Positions 50,601 through 61,225 of a DNA stretch of 64,000 bases are shown here, one piece after another. The stretch spans positions 5,198,771-5,262,770 of the forward strand of contig NC_058137.1 in the NCBI RefSeq assembly GCF_011075055.1. The letters are read 5' to 3'. The notes beneath the pieces are model-generated. The model had not been told where the DNA came from. It worked only from the letters and a program-made list of their open reading frames with translations, and made no database searches. The position numbers and the translations under genes were made by a program. This stretch comes from Mangifera indica (taxonomy: Eukaryota > Streptophyta > Magnoliopsida > Sapindales > Anacardiaceae). Positions within the stretch are counted from its first letter, which is position 1, and each line of letters starts with the position of its first letter.

Positions 50601-53600
50601 CCTTTATTTAAGAATTATATTTCTTTTTTCCTTTTGTTTTCATTTTCAAATTTTTTTTCGGGGTCTTGGTATATGAACATCAGGGTAACAATGAAGTAAG
50701 AAGAAGATCAAGATTTTTACGTAGGAGAGGTAGAGTACGTCGCCTGAAGTATACTTGGAAATCTGCTGCTTACCATTCAATTAGGAAACGCATTACTGAG
50801 AGAAAAGACCAGCCATGCAGGCAATACAATCCATGTGGCTGCCAAACTGCTTGTGGAAAGCAGTGCGCTTGCCTTCTAAATGGAACCTGCTGTGAAAAGT
50901 ATTGTGGGTGAGTCATTTTTTCCTTTAATTCGCAGAAATCAAACATCTAGAATTATCTAGCTTATCTTACCCTGAAAATTGCAAATTACTATTTTTCTTT
51001 AAAATGGCTGCTGTCCTTCCTGATTTAGTGTGTGAGTGTGGAAGAGTTTCTGCATGTCTCACCATTGCAGGGAAATTGTGGTGTTTGTGGAGCTAGATGT
51101 TGTATAAGCTTTTGTGTGTGCCTGTGCATTGTGTGCACTTATTGATGCATGACTGTCTTACACCAATTTGGGAAATTATGGGGTCAGTCCTATAGATGTT
51201 TTGCAACGGTTTGTGTTTGTACACTTAATGATAATATTGATGATGCATGGATAATTCAATTAAGATTTACATATTGATCCAGATGTCCCAAAAGCTGCAA
51301 GAATCGATTTAGAGGCTGTCATTGCGCTAAAAGTCAATGCCGAAGTCGTCAGTGTCCATGTTTTGCGGCAGACAGGGAATGTGATCCTGATGTTTGTAGG
51401 AACTGTTGGGTCAGGTGAGTTTTCATTTTGGATGCTCATTTATTTGAGTACTTTGTAGCATATTGTGGAAAAATATCCCTGATTGATTTCTGGGAATAAG
51501 AGCAATGATAAATGGGGAACTATCATGATATAAGTACATTGCTGTATCTGAGGTACACATTTTCTTCATCTTCTTTACTCAATTGTGTGTGTGTTTTGGT
51601 TTTAGAGAGTTTTAGCTTCTCCCTATGGTAGTACATGAAAATTAGCCCCAAAGGGTGGGTTCACTGATAAATTCTTGGATTTTAACCAAGATTTCAAATA
51701 TCCAAAACCCTTTGGAGTCAGCTACATGGGATATTTGGTTTCCAATCACTAATTGTTGGTCTGACAGTGGTCCTTAGCTATAAACATTTTGCACACATAA
51801 GTGAGGCCGAGGGATTTTTGGGTGTCAAAAAAATATTGGAAAATTGAAAATGAATCAAAAGATGTCATTTTTTTTTTTATAGACAAATCAGTTGAATTTT
51901 GTTATCTTAAAGTGCCCAGGTAACTAAGCCAACAGTGTATTATTTACACTTTTTCACTGTTTTAATATTATATGTCATTTGAGCTTTCTAAATGGGTTTT
52001 TGCAGTTGTGGTGATGGTACTCTCGGAATTCCTGACCAAAAAGGTGATAACTATGAATGTAGGAACATGAAGCTTCTCCTCAAACAACAACAAAGGGTAA
52101 TTGCATTCTCCTGTCTCCCTGTTTTTGTTACTTTCTATGTGTATACTGATGAATTTCTCAGTTATGTATACTTTTCCTTTCTGCTGTGAAGATATTCTTC
52201 AAATATTTGTCTAGATTCCCGGGCCCGGGAGAAATATTGAATTCACTGAATTCGTCAAGTTTTGGAACAAGCTTCTTTTGCAATGATTAAAGAGTATTAA
52301 ACTCTGATCAATTTTGGAATATGTTCAGTATAAGAGATATTTGTTTAATTTTGTCCTTGAGTTATTATTTACTTAGAGTTTGTTATCTTAGAGTTCGGTG
52401 GTTGGGTTCGTTTTGAATGTATCCCATTTACTGTGGTGGTGCCTTTTGTGTTGTTTTTAAAAAATTTTATTGATTAGAAAAAATAAATGCTGCTTTAAGG
52501 TTGAATTGGTTCGATTTGCTCTTCCATATTTGTGGATAAGATTGTATATTCAAATGCATATAGTCAAACTAATAATCCTAAACTGGTATCTTTTAAAACC
52601 TTGGACAGTAAGAATTTATAATTAGTGGAGTGTTTTGGTTTCTGGAGTGTAAAGTTAGTAATGTTCAGGGCTGAGTTCATTGTCACAACATACTTGTTTT
52701 GTAAATTTAAGCACAGAATGTGGTATCTAATGTTTGATTCTAAGCAGTAAAATGTTCAGCTTAAATACTATGTTGAAGTTCTGTAACATGATTATGCTTA
52801 GTATTCTCTGTGTCTTTCTTTCTTAAGAGTTGTCTCTGGTATATGTCAAATATACCACTCAATTGGCATTTTATTGGTTATATATGTACTGTGAATGTAA
52901 CTGTTTCTTGTAAACTACTGGAGTTTGATATTAAAGATTCTGCACTTCTACATTATATTTGCACTCACTTAGGTCTAATCCTCTGTTGTACAGGTTTTAC
53001 TTGGTAGATCCGATGTTTCTGGGTGGGGAGCTTTCTTGAAGGTAATATCCTGATTTTGTTTAAGCTTAGCTCAACATGAAGCATCAGTCTTCATATGATA
53101 TATGCTCCGTTTTTCTTGTGATGCTAAATAAATTTTGGCGGGCCTACAGAATAGTGTTGGAAAGCATGAATATCTTGGTGAATATACTGGAGAGCTGATT
53201 TCACATCGAGAAGCAGACAAGCGTGGAAAGATATATGATCGTGAAAATTCATCATTTCTCTTCAATCTCAATGATCAGGCATGATATATGGCAATACAGA
53301 TTGTGTCTAACTTTTTTCTCTCTGTGCTAATGAGTATCTAAATCCATTTCTGTGCAGTTTGTTCTTGACGCTTATCGGAAGGGTGACAAATTGAAGTTTG
53401 CAAATCATTCTCCAGATCCAAACTGCTATGCTAAGGTAACCCTTGGACTACTAATGCACTCAGGATTTGCTATCGTATCAAGTCCCACTAAACTTTTTTC
53501 TGAAAGCAGTTGTCTAGATTCTAGACATCTCTGGAGCATCAGATTTTGAGCAGTATGCCAATTTGAAGTATCTGCTTAACCATTTTGTGGCAGGTCATCA

Positions 53601-53785
53601 TGGTTGCTGGGGATCATCGGGTGGGCATTTTCGCCAAGGAGAGAATTAGTGCTGGTGAGGAACTTTTCTATGATTATCGTTATGAGCCAGACCGAGCTCC
53701 TGCTTGGGCTAGAAAGCCTGAGGCATCTGGGTCAAAAAAGGATGACGCTGCTCCATCAAGTGGTCGTGCTAAGAAGCTTGCTTAG
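44664..53785 (+). CDS. CLF: CURLY LEAF-type Polycomb H3K27 methyltransferase (E(z) family)
   Basis: Seventeen coding exons: 44664-44726, 45445-45546, 45645-45955, 46991-47152, 48428-48512, 48713-48856, 48942-48989, 49075-49146, 49250-49977, 50398-50551, 50684-50907, 51283-51414, 52006-52096, 52994-53041, 53150-53278, 53358-53435 and 53594-53785. These give 920 residues, close to Arabidopsis CLF. Features in order: an N-terminal E(z) block ([20 protein letters not shown]), a Cys-rich segment ([15 protein letters not shown]), a SANT-like region near 560-610, a CXC domain (about 666-750) and a SET domain (about 773-895). The SET domain has [14 protein letters not shown] and [10 protein letters not shown], the catalytic and SAM-binding motifs. 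The protein ends RAKKLA like CLF, which separates it from SWINGER and MEDEA. As PRC2 catalytic subunit it trimethylates histone H3 Lys27 in the nucleus. All exons are open. Confidence 0.96.
46297..46414 (+). repeat. Tandem duplication in CLF intron 3 (unit 60 bp)
   Basis: Units at 46297-46356 and 46357 to about 46414 share CCACATCAAA and AAATAAATGAAATG with scattered mismatches and a small indel. This is an older local duplication than the one at 24229. Confidence 0.8.
47188..47350 (+). mobile_element. Fragment of a hAT-like MITE in CLF intron 4
   Basis: It starts TAGAGGTGTAATCGAACCAA and continues with repeated GCTTGAGCTTGAG-type words, the style of plant hAT-derived MITEs that begin with TAGRGGTG. 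No opposite end is found in the intron, so only one terminus is visible. It shares the TAGAGGTGT start with the complete element at 58945. Confidence 0.35.
53279..53357 (+). other. GC-AG intron 15 of CLF
   Basis: Exon 15 must end after the Gln of LFNLNDQ, giving CAG|GCATGA, and the next exon begins after TGTGCAG with [11 protein letters not shown]. The donor dinucleotide is therefore GC rather than GT. No GT alternative keeps the frame and the conserved SET residues. Reading on without splicing reaches a stop after one codon. Confidence 0.85.
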
Positions 53786-54781
53786 TATAAGCATTTATTA
53801 TGAAACTCAAAAGTTAAAATTTTCACATTCTTTTAACAGGTAGAAGCATCATTCTCATTAACCTTGGAGAAAAGTGTCTTCTCCATCATTTTGTTGTTGG
53901 AGATGCAATTGTCATCTCCATGGATAATTTAATTCAATTCTTACTTTGATTTATGTTTATCCCATTGCAGACTCAGCCACTAACGTAAGGAAATTAGTTT
54001 CATTGGATAAAGGGCAATAGAAAAAGCAGTATTATTGACTACTTTTGTTTTGCTGCTCACATCTTCCTTTCTCTTCTTTAGAAATTGAAATTATTATTAT
54101 TATTATTATTATTTAATCATGGATTGCTACAAAAATGTCCTTTTACGCATAGCCAACATACCTGGATTACTTGCAATTAAGTTAAGCTTTCATTTGCTTG
54201 TTCTCATCATCAATGCTTCCCGAGTTCTTGTACTCAATCAATATATTACATTTGCCTGGTGCTTTCCTCGAAAATTAGGCAGTATATAAATTGGTTGTCG
54301 TGTTCTGTGTTGTGCTTCAGCTTAAACTTGATTAACAAGTTTTAATCAGATTTATATTGGACTGATCCTGTACGCAAGTGTTTTATAATGGCATAATCGT
54401 CCCTTTCCCTTTTCAGGTGGCCAAACTTGACTTGGTTTAGTAGATTTCGTACCCAACAAAAGGAAAATTACCCTGACACTTTTTGCAATCTAAAATGGTT
54501 TGGTTGTACAAGGCATTTATCATGCAATTAGTATTGTGTATAAATATAAATAATGTATATAAATTTATATACAAACAAAAATATGTTTTTATATATTTTA
54601 AGTATTATTTTATTATTAATTTAAAATTATTTAATTATATAATAGTATATTTAAGTTTGTATATACAGTTTTTTGGAATTACTCAGAACCTTTTGTTTGA
54701 CAATAATAGTAAAGCATTACACAAGAAATTTCCCTGCGGAACTCAATTGGCCTATGGCATGGTAGAGGCCGTGCATAAGAA
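53786..54781. other. 3' flank of CLF and spacer
   Basis: Presumed 3' UTR of CLF, then a (TTA)n array at about 54091-54113 and A/T-rich DNA. No gene supported. Confidence 0.55.
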
Positions 54782-55529
54782 GGCCAAATAAATATTTCCC
54801 ACCCAAGGTTCGGTGTAAATATAATTTTTTATTCGTTAATTATTAAAAATCTAAATATTTATTCATCTGATAAATTTTATTGTAATTATTAAGGATAAAA
54901 TTGTTATTTTTTAAAATATTTAAAAAAACTAAAAATATTTCACATTTCTTATTTTTAAGTTTAAAAATCTAATAATTTTTTTTTATTTAAAGTTTAAAAA
55001 ATCAATATTTCCCCCTAGAATTTTTCTAGCCATCACTATCCACAGTTGAAGACAACAACGACGGAGTTCTCCCCTTTTCTCAAATTTTCTCTCAGTCATA
55101 CTCCATTTTTGGCCATCATAACCAAAGAAATTGGTTGACGAAGACGAAGAACGGTCGTTGTCTATCGCTTTCATTGGTTGGTGAAGGTCGAAAATAAAAC
55201 AAGACTGAGAGAGAAGCTAGGCGAAAGGGAGAATGCTGTCATTGTCTACGTCATCGTCTCTGACCATCAACAGCGTGTTAAAAAAACCTTAAGATGAAAT
55301 GTAAGTTTTTTTAATTTTAGATGAGAGAATTTGTTATTTTTTAAACTTCAGAGTGAAAATATAATAAATTTTTAATTTTTTAAATATTTTTGTTAAATAA
55401 TAATTTTATCATTAATGATAATAATAACAACAAAAATTTAATAAATATATAAATATTTAATAATTTAATAATTAATAAATAAAAAATTAGATTTATATTA
55501 AAACCTGCGCGGAAAAATATCATTTCTCC
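54782..55529. mobile_element. MULE-like MITE, copy E (748 bp)
   Basis: The left end GGCCAAATAAATATTTCCCA continues CCCAAGGTTCGGTG. The right end on the minus strand begins GGAGAAATGATATTTTTCCG and continues with an AGGTTTTAA box. Flanking 9-mers GCATAAGAA (54773-54781) and GCATAAAAT (55530-55538) match at 7/9 and are not pure A/T, so this is one of the more convincing duplications. The centre is rich in GA/CT and has no coding capacity. It lies between CLF and the PLC-like gene, 445 bases before the latter's ATG. Confidence 0.7.
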
Positions 55530-55935
55530 GCATAAAATTGAAATGTTAACTTCCATCGGTGCATACCCCTGTGGTGAGGCAGCCTACCCCACCACGTGAG
55601 AGCCACTGGAATGAAAAACTTACAGGTGTGACTAAATCAAAGGCCCTTAGACAAAGACAAATACCGCCAATTCACAATTACATTGATTCATAGACAATCT
55701 TTGGAGCCAAACAATCGTGATAACAGAACTGTCTAAAGCAAAAAGTAAATTGACAATTTTCTTAAAAAATTAAAGGTTATTGATAGTGATATAAAAGCCC
55801 GGTTTTTCTGCCCAAATTACGTCATCAATGTCACTTCTCTGCACTGTACACCTTCTCTTTTGCTTTAATTTTTAGGCTTGCAGCTGTTAACTGCTCTGAG
55901 TCCCTTCTCTTTTCTCTCTACTGGATTTTTCTTGA

Positions 55936-56000
55936 GCTCTGCATAAGCACGCAGAAGCCACGTTGGCGTGTTTCATGGACTCTCGTAGCTTATGCAGAGC
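55936..56000 (+). promoter_or_regulatory. 13-bp inverted repeat bracketing the PLC-like start codon
   Basis: The left arm GCTCTGCATAAGC (55936-55948) and the right arm GCTTATGCAGAGC (55988-56000) are perfect reverse complements. They enclose a 39-nt loop that contains the ATG at 55975. If both arms are transcribed, the mRNA would form a hairpin that presents or occludes the start codon. The right arm also encodes part of the signal peptide. Confidence 0.7.
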
Positions 56001-58563
56001 CTACGCAACTTGGTATCTCTTACTGTCACTTCTTTCACTCTTCCTTGTTCATTCTACTGCCTGTTCCAACGGCAATTGCCAGGTACCAAATGCTGATCTG
56101 TGAGATATTCTTCTTTCTTTCATTACCCAGAACTGAATTTTATGTTTTTTACAACAACAGGTTCTTGATTCATGTGCTACTGCCACAGACTGTGGGCCAG
56201 GTCTCTACTGTGGTAACTGCCCTGCTTTGGGTAAGACTCAACCCGTTTGCACCAGAGGCCAAGCTACAGTACCAACCGCTATTGTAAGCTTCTTCCTTCT
56301 ACTTTGATATTTTGTACATTTGATGTTGGGTTTGTTCTGTTTTTCAATGTTTTTTATGAAGTTGGTTTTCTTTGGATTGAGTTGTCTGGAGAGAATTTTT
56401 TCCTAACAGATTGGTGGATTGCCTTTCAACAAGTATACATGGTTGGTGACTCATAATTCATTTAGTATCGTTGATGCACCGGCTTTGCCTGGTGTTCAAA
56501 GACTCACTTTTTACAATCAAGAAGACACTGTTACTAATCAGTTGAGGGTAAGCCATTATGTTTTTCTTCAATCTTAACCATGTTCAGTGATCCCTTTATT
56601 CGTCGGAAAGGAAAATGTCAATTCTGTAGCATTAAATTCCTTTCTGTCGCATTATGAACTCTAAATGTATTGTCTTGAATCGGATTCTTATGTAATTTTC
56701 TTTTGATGGATATTGATTAGAATGGAGTAAGGGGATTGATGCTGGATATGTACGATTTCAATAATGATATCTGGCTCTGCCATTCATTTCGTGGGCAATG
56801 TTTCAACTTCACTGCGTTTGTAATGTTCCTCCCTAATTTCTTCGTTTAGCAATGAAAATGTGATTATGTTCGATTGCTTTTTGAATTAGTTTGTAACGTA
56901 TGCTTTGGATTGGTCTCAGCAACCTGCAGTTGACACTTTAAAAGAAGTGGAATCATTCTTGAGTCAGAATCCAACTGAGATTGTGACTATTATAATAGAG
57001 GATTATGTTCATACTCCAAAAGGGTTAACTAATTTGTTTACTAGTGCTGGTTTGGACAAGTATTGGTTTCCTGTGTCCAAGATGCCCAAGAAAGGTGAAG
57101 ACTGGCCAACTGTAATGGAAATGGTGCAGTCAAACTACCGGCTTCTTGTTTTCACTTCAATTGCTTCGAAGGAATCAGAGGAAGGTGTGGCTTATCAGTG
57201 GAGATACATGGTGGAAAATGAAGGTAAGTATTTGAATAACTGTTATGCTTTTACTAATTTGAATCGCATGTATGTCATCCTTTAATTGCCTCATGATGTT
57301 GCATCAGCTGGAGATCCTGGGGTTAAACAAGGCTCCTGTCCTAACAGAAAAGAATCACAGCCACTGAATTCAAAAAAGGCCTCCCTTTTCCTTCAGAATT
57401 ATTTCCCTACATATCCAGTTGAAGCTGAAGCTTGCAAAGAGCATTCAACTCCACTTGCTGAGATGGTTGGTACTTGTTATAAAGCAGCTGGGAACGTGAT
57501 GCCCAACTTTTTGGCGGTCAATTTTTACATGGTAAGGAATCTTGCTTACCTTAGCTAAATTTGCAAAGATACCCTTACCGATTCAGCATCTTAACCGACA
57601 AGAATATATTGCAGAGGAGTGATGGAGGGGGTGTCTTTGATGTTTTGGATAGAATGAATGGCCAGACATTGTGCGGGTGCAATACTGTCCAAGCCTGCCA
57701 GGTTTGTCCATATAATAGTCTGATTACTTGTTAGTTCCATTCCACATTCTAGTTCAGTTAATTCATTACCTCTCTTTTGGATTCTAGCCCCTTGTATTTT
57801 TTTTAAAAAGAAGGAAAAAGACATAGTAATTGGAAACTTCTTCCAAGTCCACAAACTAGTGCAGATCCTTCTCTCTCACTCTGTCAAATCCATATTGTAG
57901 CTTTTGCCAAGTAGAGAAATCACAATTTTCTCATAATTTTAACAATCTGGCCGAAAGTTACTAAATGAAAAATTAAAAAAAGAAAGCAGCTCATAAATTA
58001 GCAGATATTTTCCAACAATTTATTGCCAAAATGTTTATAATTTGAAATTTGCATCAACTTGATCTGGGGTGCACCTCATAATCTACACTTACCCTAAAGT
58101 GAACCGTCAAGTACTCTATCAACCAGAGAAGCTGTGCATTAATCTTTATCAACCATATCTTGAATGCTGTATCAAAACTTGAGACCCTGTTATAGCAACT
58201 CATGGTGCACTTCATCTTTTTGATAGTTGACATTTATGTGTCGTTGGTATTTTGAACAATATGATGGTATCATCAAATTGAATTGTATTTATAGGTTTTT
58301 AAGTTCTTAATCCCTATAATAATGTACTATCTGTTAATCTGTTTGTTAGACAAGACTGTATTGATGGAATTTTGCAGGCTGGAGCACCTTTTGGATCTTG
58401 CAAGAATATTACTGTACCTAGGAGTCCACCAACTAATGATATGGGAAGCTTTACTGGATCTGTTCAGTTCTCAAGATCTGCTTCAACCGCACATTCTCCA
58501 AGTTGTTTGCTTTTCAAATTACTTTATCTTCCATTGATGCTGTTTCTGTTATTGCCGCGCTGA
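55975..58563 (+). CDS. PI-PLC X-domain protein, secreted and probably GPI-anchored
   Basis: Eight coding exons: 55975-56082, 56161-56283, 56410-56547, 56721-56819, 56920-57223, 57308-57531, 57615-57701 and 58378-58563, giving 422 residues in phase throughout. A hydrophobic signal peptide (WYLLLSLLSLFLVHS) is followed by a Cys-rich segment (CATATDCGPGLYCGNC). The PI-PLC X-like domain comes next, with LVTHNSF and DIWLCHSF, the two catalytic-type His positions, and GVRGLMLDMYDF. The C-terminus is Ser-rich and then hydrophobic (LLYLPLMLFLLLP), as in GPI attachment signals. Plant members of this family are annotated as PLC-like phosphodiesterases. They lack the Y and C2 domains of Ca-dependent PI-PLCs, and their substrate is uncertain. 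The likely location is the outer plasma membrane or cell wall. The ATG is the first one that gives a signal peptide. Confidence 0.92.
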
Positions 58564-58944
58564 ATAATATATACTATGGGAGAACATTACTGACCTACCA
58601 TAGGAGGCACTATGATATATAGTAACAAATCACTGCCTTTTACAACCAGGGTCAAGCATTGGCTAATAGAGTTGAGTTATTTTAGAAAATTAAATGAAGA
58701 ATTGAAGCAGGAAGTGATGTAGATAGTGGTGAAAAGAGAGTTGCAGTGTTTTTCAAAACATGGTTCAGTTATGCAGCTTTTACTACATTGAATCACTTGT
58801 CAGGTATTGGAATGTTTTAGATATTGACATTTATTCATCTATGCTTTCTTCACTGATACCACTAATGCATATTTTTATGTAAGTTTTGTTTGCCTGAAGA
58901 ATTTATGCTAGACAAATTATCAAAATCCTTTTATAAGTTTACAC
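58564..58944. other. 3' flank of the PLC-like gene
   Basis: Presumed 3' UTR and spacer. No open frame of note. The last 8 bases (GTTTACAC) are the likely left target duplication of the hAT-like element. Confidence 0.5.
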
Positions 58945-59442
58945 TAGAGGTGTCAGGGGGTCGGGGTGGCCCGAGACCCCCTTTTTTTGGTCCTTGGGCC
59001 GTGAAGTTAGGCTTGCGGATTGACACAATACAATACATAATTTTTTAAAAAAATTTTATTATTATATAGAAAATCTAAAGAATTTATATAGGGAATCCAA
59101 AAATATTTATTAATATTATGAAAAATTAAAAATAAATAAAAAATAAATATTAATGTTATGAGAAAATCAAAAGATAATGTGAGAGATTTAAACTTATTAA
59201 TTATTTGTTATAAGAAAAACTTAAAAGGAGAGAAATCCAATGGACCAAAAAAAAGATAAAAAATGTATAAAAATAGGGTGGCCCATTAAGGGCCCAAGTC
59301 TACATGATCTGCTGTAGAGTGGGTTAGGTGTAGGTAGACTCAATCCGTAAGGTCCATCACTGTATGGGCTTTGGCCCAACACAACTCATAAATGAGGTGG
59401 CTTACACCGATACCAACCCGATATGACTCACTGTCACTTCTA
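58945..59442. mobile_element. hAT-like MITE (498 bp)
   Basis: Its ends are inverted: TAGAGGTGTCAG on the left and TAGAAGTGACAG on the minus strand at the right. The flanking 8-mers GTTTACAC (58937-58944) and GTTTAACT (59443-59450) match at 6/8. An 8-bp duplication with TA-G-R-GTG ends is the hAT pattern. The body is G/C-rich at both ends, with GGGGTCGGGGTGGCCCG near the left, and A/T-rich in the middle. No transposase is present. Confidence 0.65.
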
Positions 59443-59450
59443 GTTTAACT

Positions 59451-59873
59451 GTACACTCAATCGGTTCTGTACTTTCAACTCAATATATCTTTTTCTAATT
59501 TCTTGTCATGGACCCATAATCATGTAAATTACATCATTAGTTATAAACTCAAACAAGCATTTTGCAGGTTTATTCTTCTATAACAATCAGTAATTTCAGT
59601 AGGGTTGAAAGAATTGCAAAGAAATAGCAGACAACACAACTATGGTATTCGAATTATATATCATATTATGTATCAAAAATTTTATTTTATGTATCGCATA
59701 TCGAATATGATATCATATTTTATGATATAATTTTTTAAAAATAAAATAATAAAAATATATAATTGACATATCATTATTTTAAAAAAATATTATAAAAATA
59801 TTTAAAAATTTAAAAATATATATTTTTTTATTATTTTATTATTTTCTCTAAAAAAAAATTAATCAGTATCAGT

Positions 59874-59913
<40 letters not shown>

Positions 59914-60684
59914 TGGAAATATATGACTAAAAAGAAGCAGGCCATGTGACAGTGACAAGTTATATCTTTACTGGTACTAAAGCATGTAAAATTTATTGAG
60001 ATAAAAAATGAAAATGCACAACTGACGAGAGCTAACATTGTGTAAATAGGCTATACATGAGCCGTCAGATGGTGTTTAGAGGAAGGCAACGTACGGTCCT
60101 TATCTACACTCAGATCCACTGTTTTGAGCCGAAAACGCAAAAACATGAAATGGTAGACCAGTTTTAAGAATTTTTGTTTCCAAAATATAATTATATATAC
60201 AAATATATTATTACAAATTGAAGTGATGGGTTATAGTTAAGTGATACAATTGTTTATTTTTTTTATAAAATTTATTTATTTATTATATATATCTCTTAGA
60301 ATATAATTTATAAAATAAATAATATTTTTAAAATCAGATCAGATCGATTAGTTTAATTAGTTAAACGATTAATTAGTCTATAATCTAATTCAATTTATAG
60401 ATAAATATTGATCTGTTTGAAATTCAATTAAACATTGTAAACTTGTTGAACAAAAAAATTATTTAAAATCAATAAAATTGAATTTACATAACCCTATATA
60501 ATTTTTGTCTTTTTTAAACTTAAAATAATTATAATTTATAAAATTTTAATTAAATTAATAATAAAATTTATAATTAGTTTTTTAATCTATATAATAGAAT
60601 GTTAATTAATTAATTAACATATTTAAAATTATATTTTATATTTTAAAAAATATAATAAATATTTAATACCTTTTAAAAGATATA
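59451..60684. other. Spacer with (AT)15 array
   Basis: No gene seen. An (AT)15 run occurs at 59881-59910. Short inverted words such as GATCAGATCGATTAGTTTAA near 60335 suggest worn transposon DNA but give no definable ends. Confidence 0.5.
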
Positions 60685-61216
60685 GGGCAGAAAACTTTTT
60701 TTCATTTAAGGTACAATGAAATTTTAAACTCTTATCTTCTAATTTTTAAAAATTTAAATAGTTATTTATAAAATAAAATATATTAAAAATTTTAGTTAGA
60801 GTTAGAGAGTAAAATTATTATTTAATGATAATATTTTAAAAAATAAAAGTTTATATCATTTTATCCCTTAATTTCAAAAAATTAACAATTTCTCCCAAAA
60901 TTAAGTTATGAAAAGTGAAATTTTTTCCCTATATAGTGATTCAAATTTTGTCGATGAATTTTTGATAAACAATGACCGATCTCTCTTTCTCCTAGTGATA
61001 TCTCTCTCTCCAACACTTTCTCTCTGATTGATAACATTTGAATTCAATAAAATTAAGATGAAATTCAGATAAAGAATTGAAACTTTTATTTTTAACCTTA
61101 ATTAAAAATTTTAATATATTTTAATTCATAAATAAATATTTAAATTTTTAAAAATTAAAAAATAAAATTTTAAAGATTTTATTATACTTTAAGAAGTGGG
61201 AGTAAATCCTTTGGCC
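60685..61216. mobile_element. MULE-like MITE, copy F (532 bp)
   Basis: The left end is GGGCAGAAAACTTTTTTTCA, continuing TTTAAGGTACAATG. The right end on the minus strand is GGCCAAAGGATTTACTCCCA. Flanking 9-mers AAAGATATA (60676-60684) and AAAAATATA (61217-61225) match at 8/9. The inner halves of the terminal repeats share TTTAAATATTTATTTATRAA-type sequence. The centre holds the family's CT-rich stretch (CTCTCTTTCTCC). Confidence 0.68.
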
Positions 61217-61225
61217 AAAAATATA

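Noticed and set aside
54983..55174. 63-codon minus-strand frame inside MITE copy E
   Set aside because: It is the GA/CT-rich centre of the element read as protein, and the other copies do not keep the frame.
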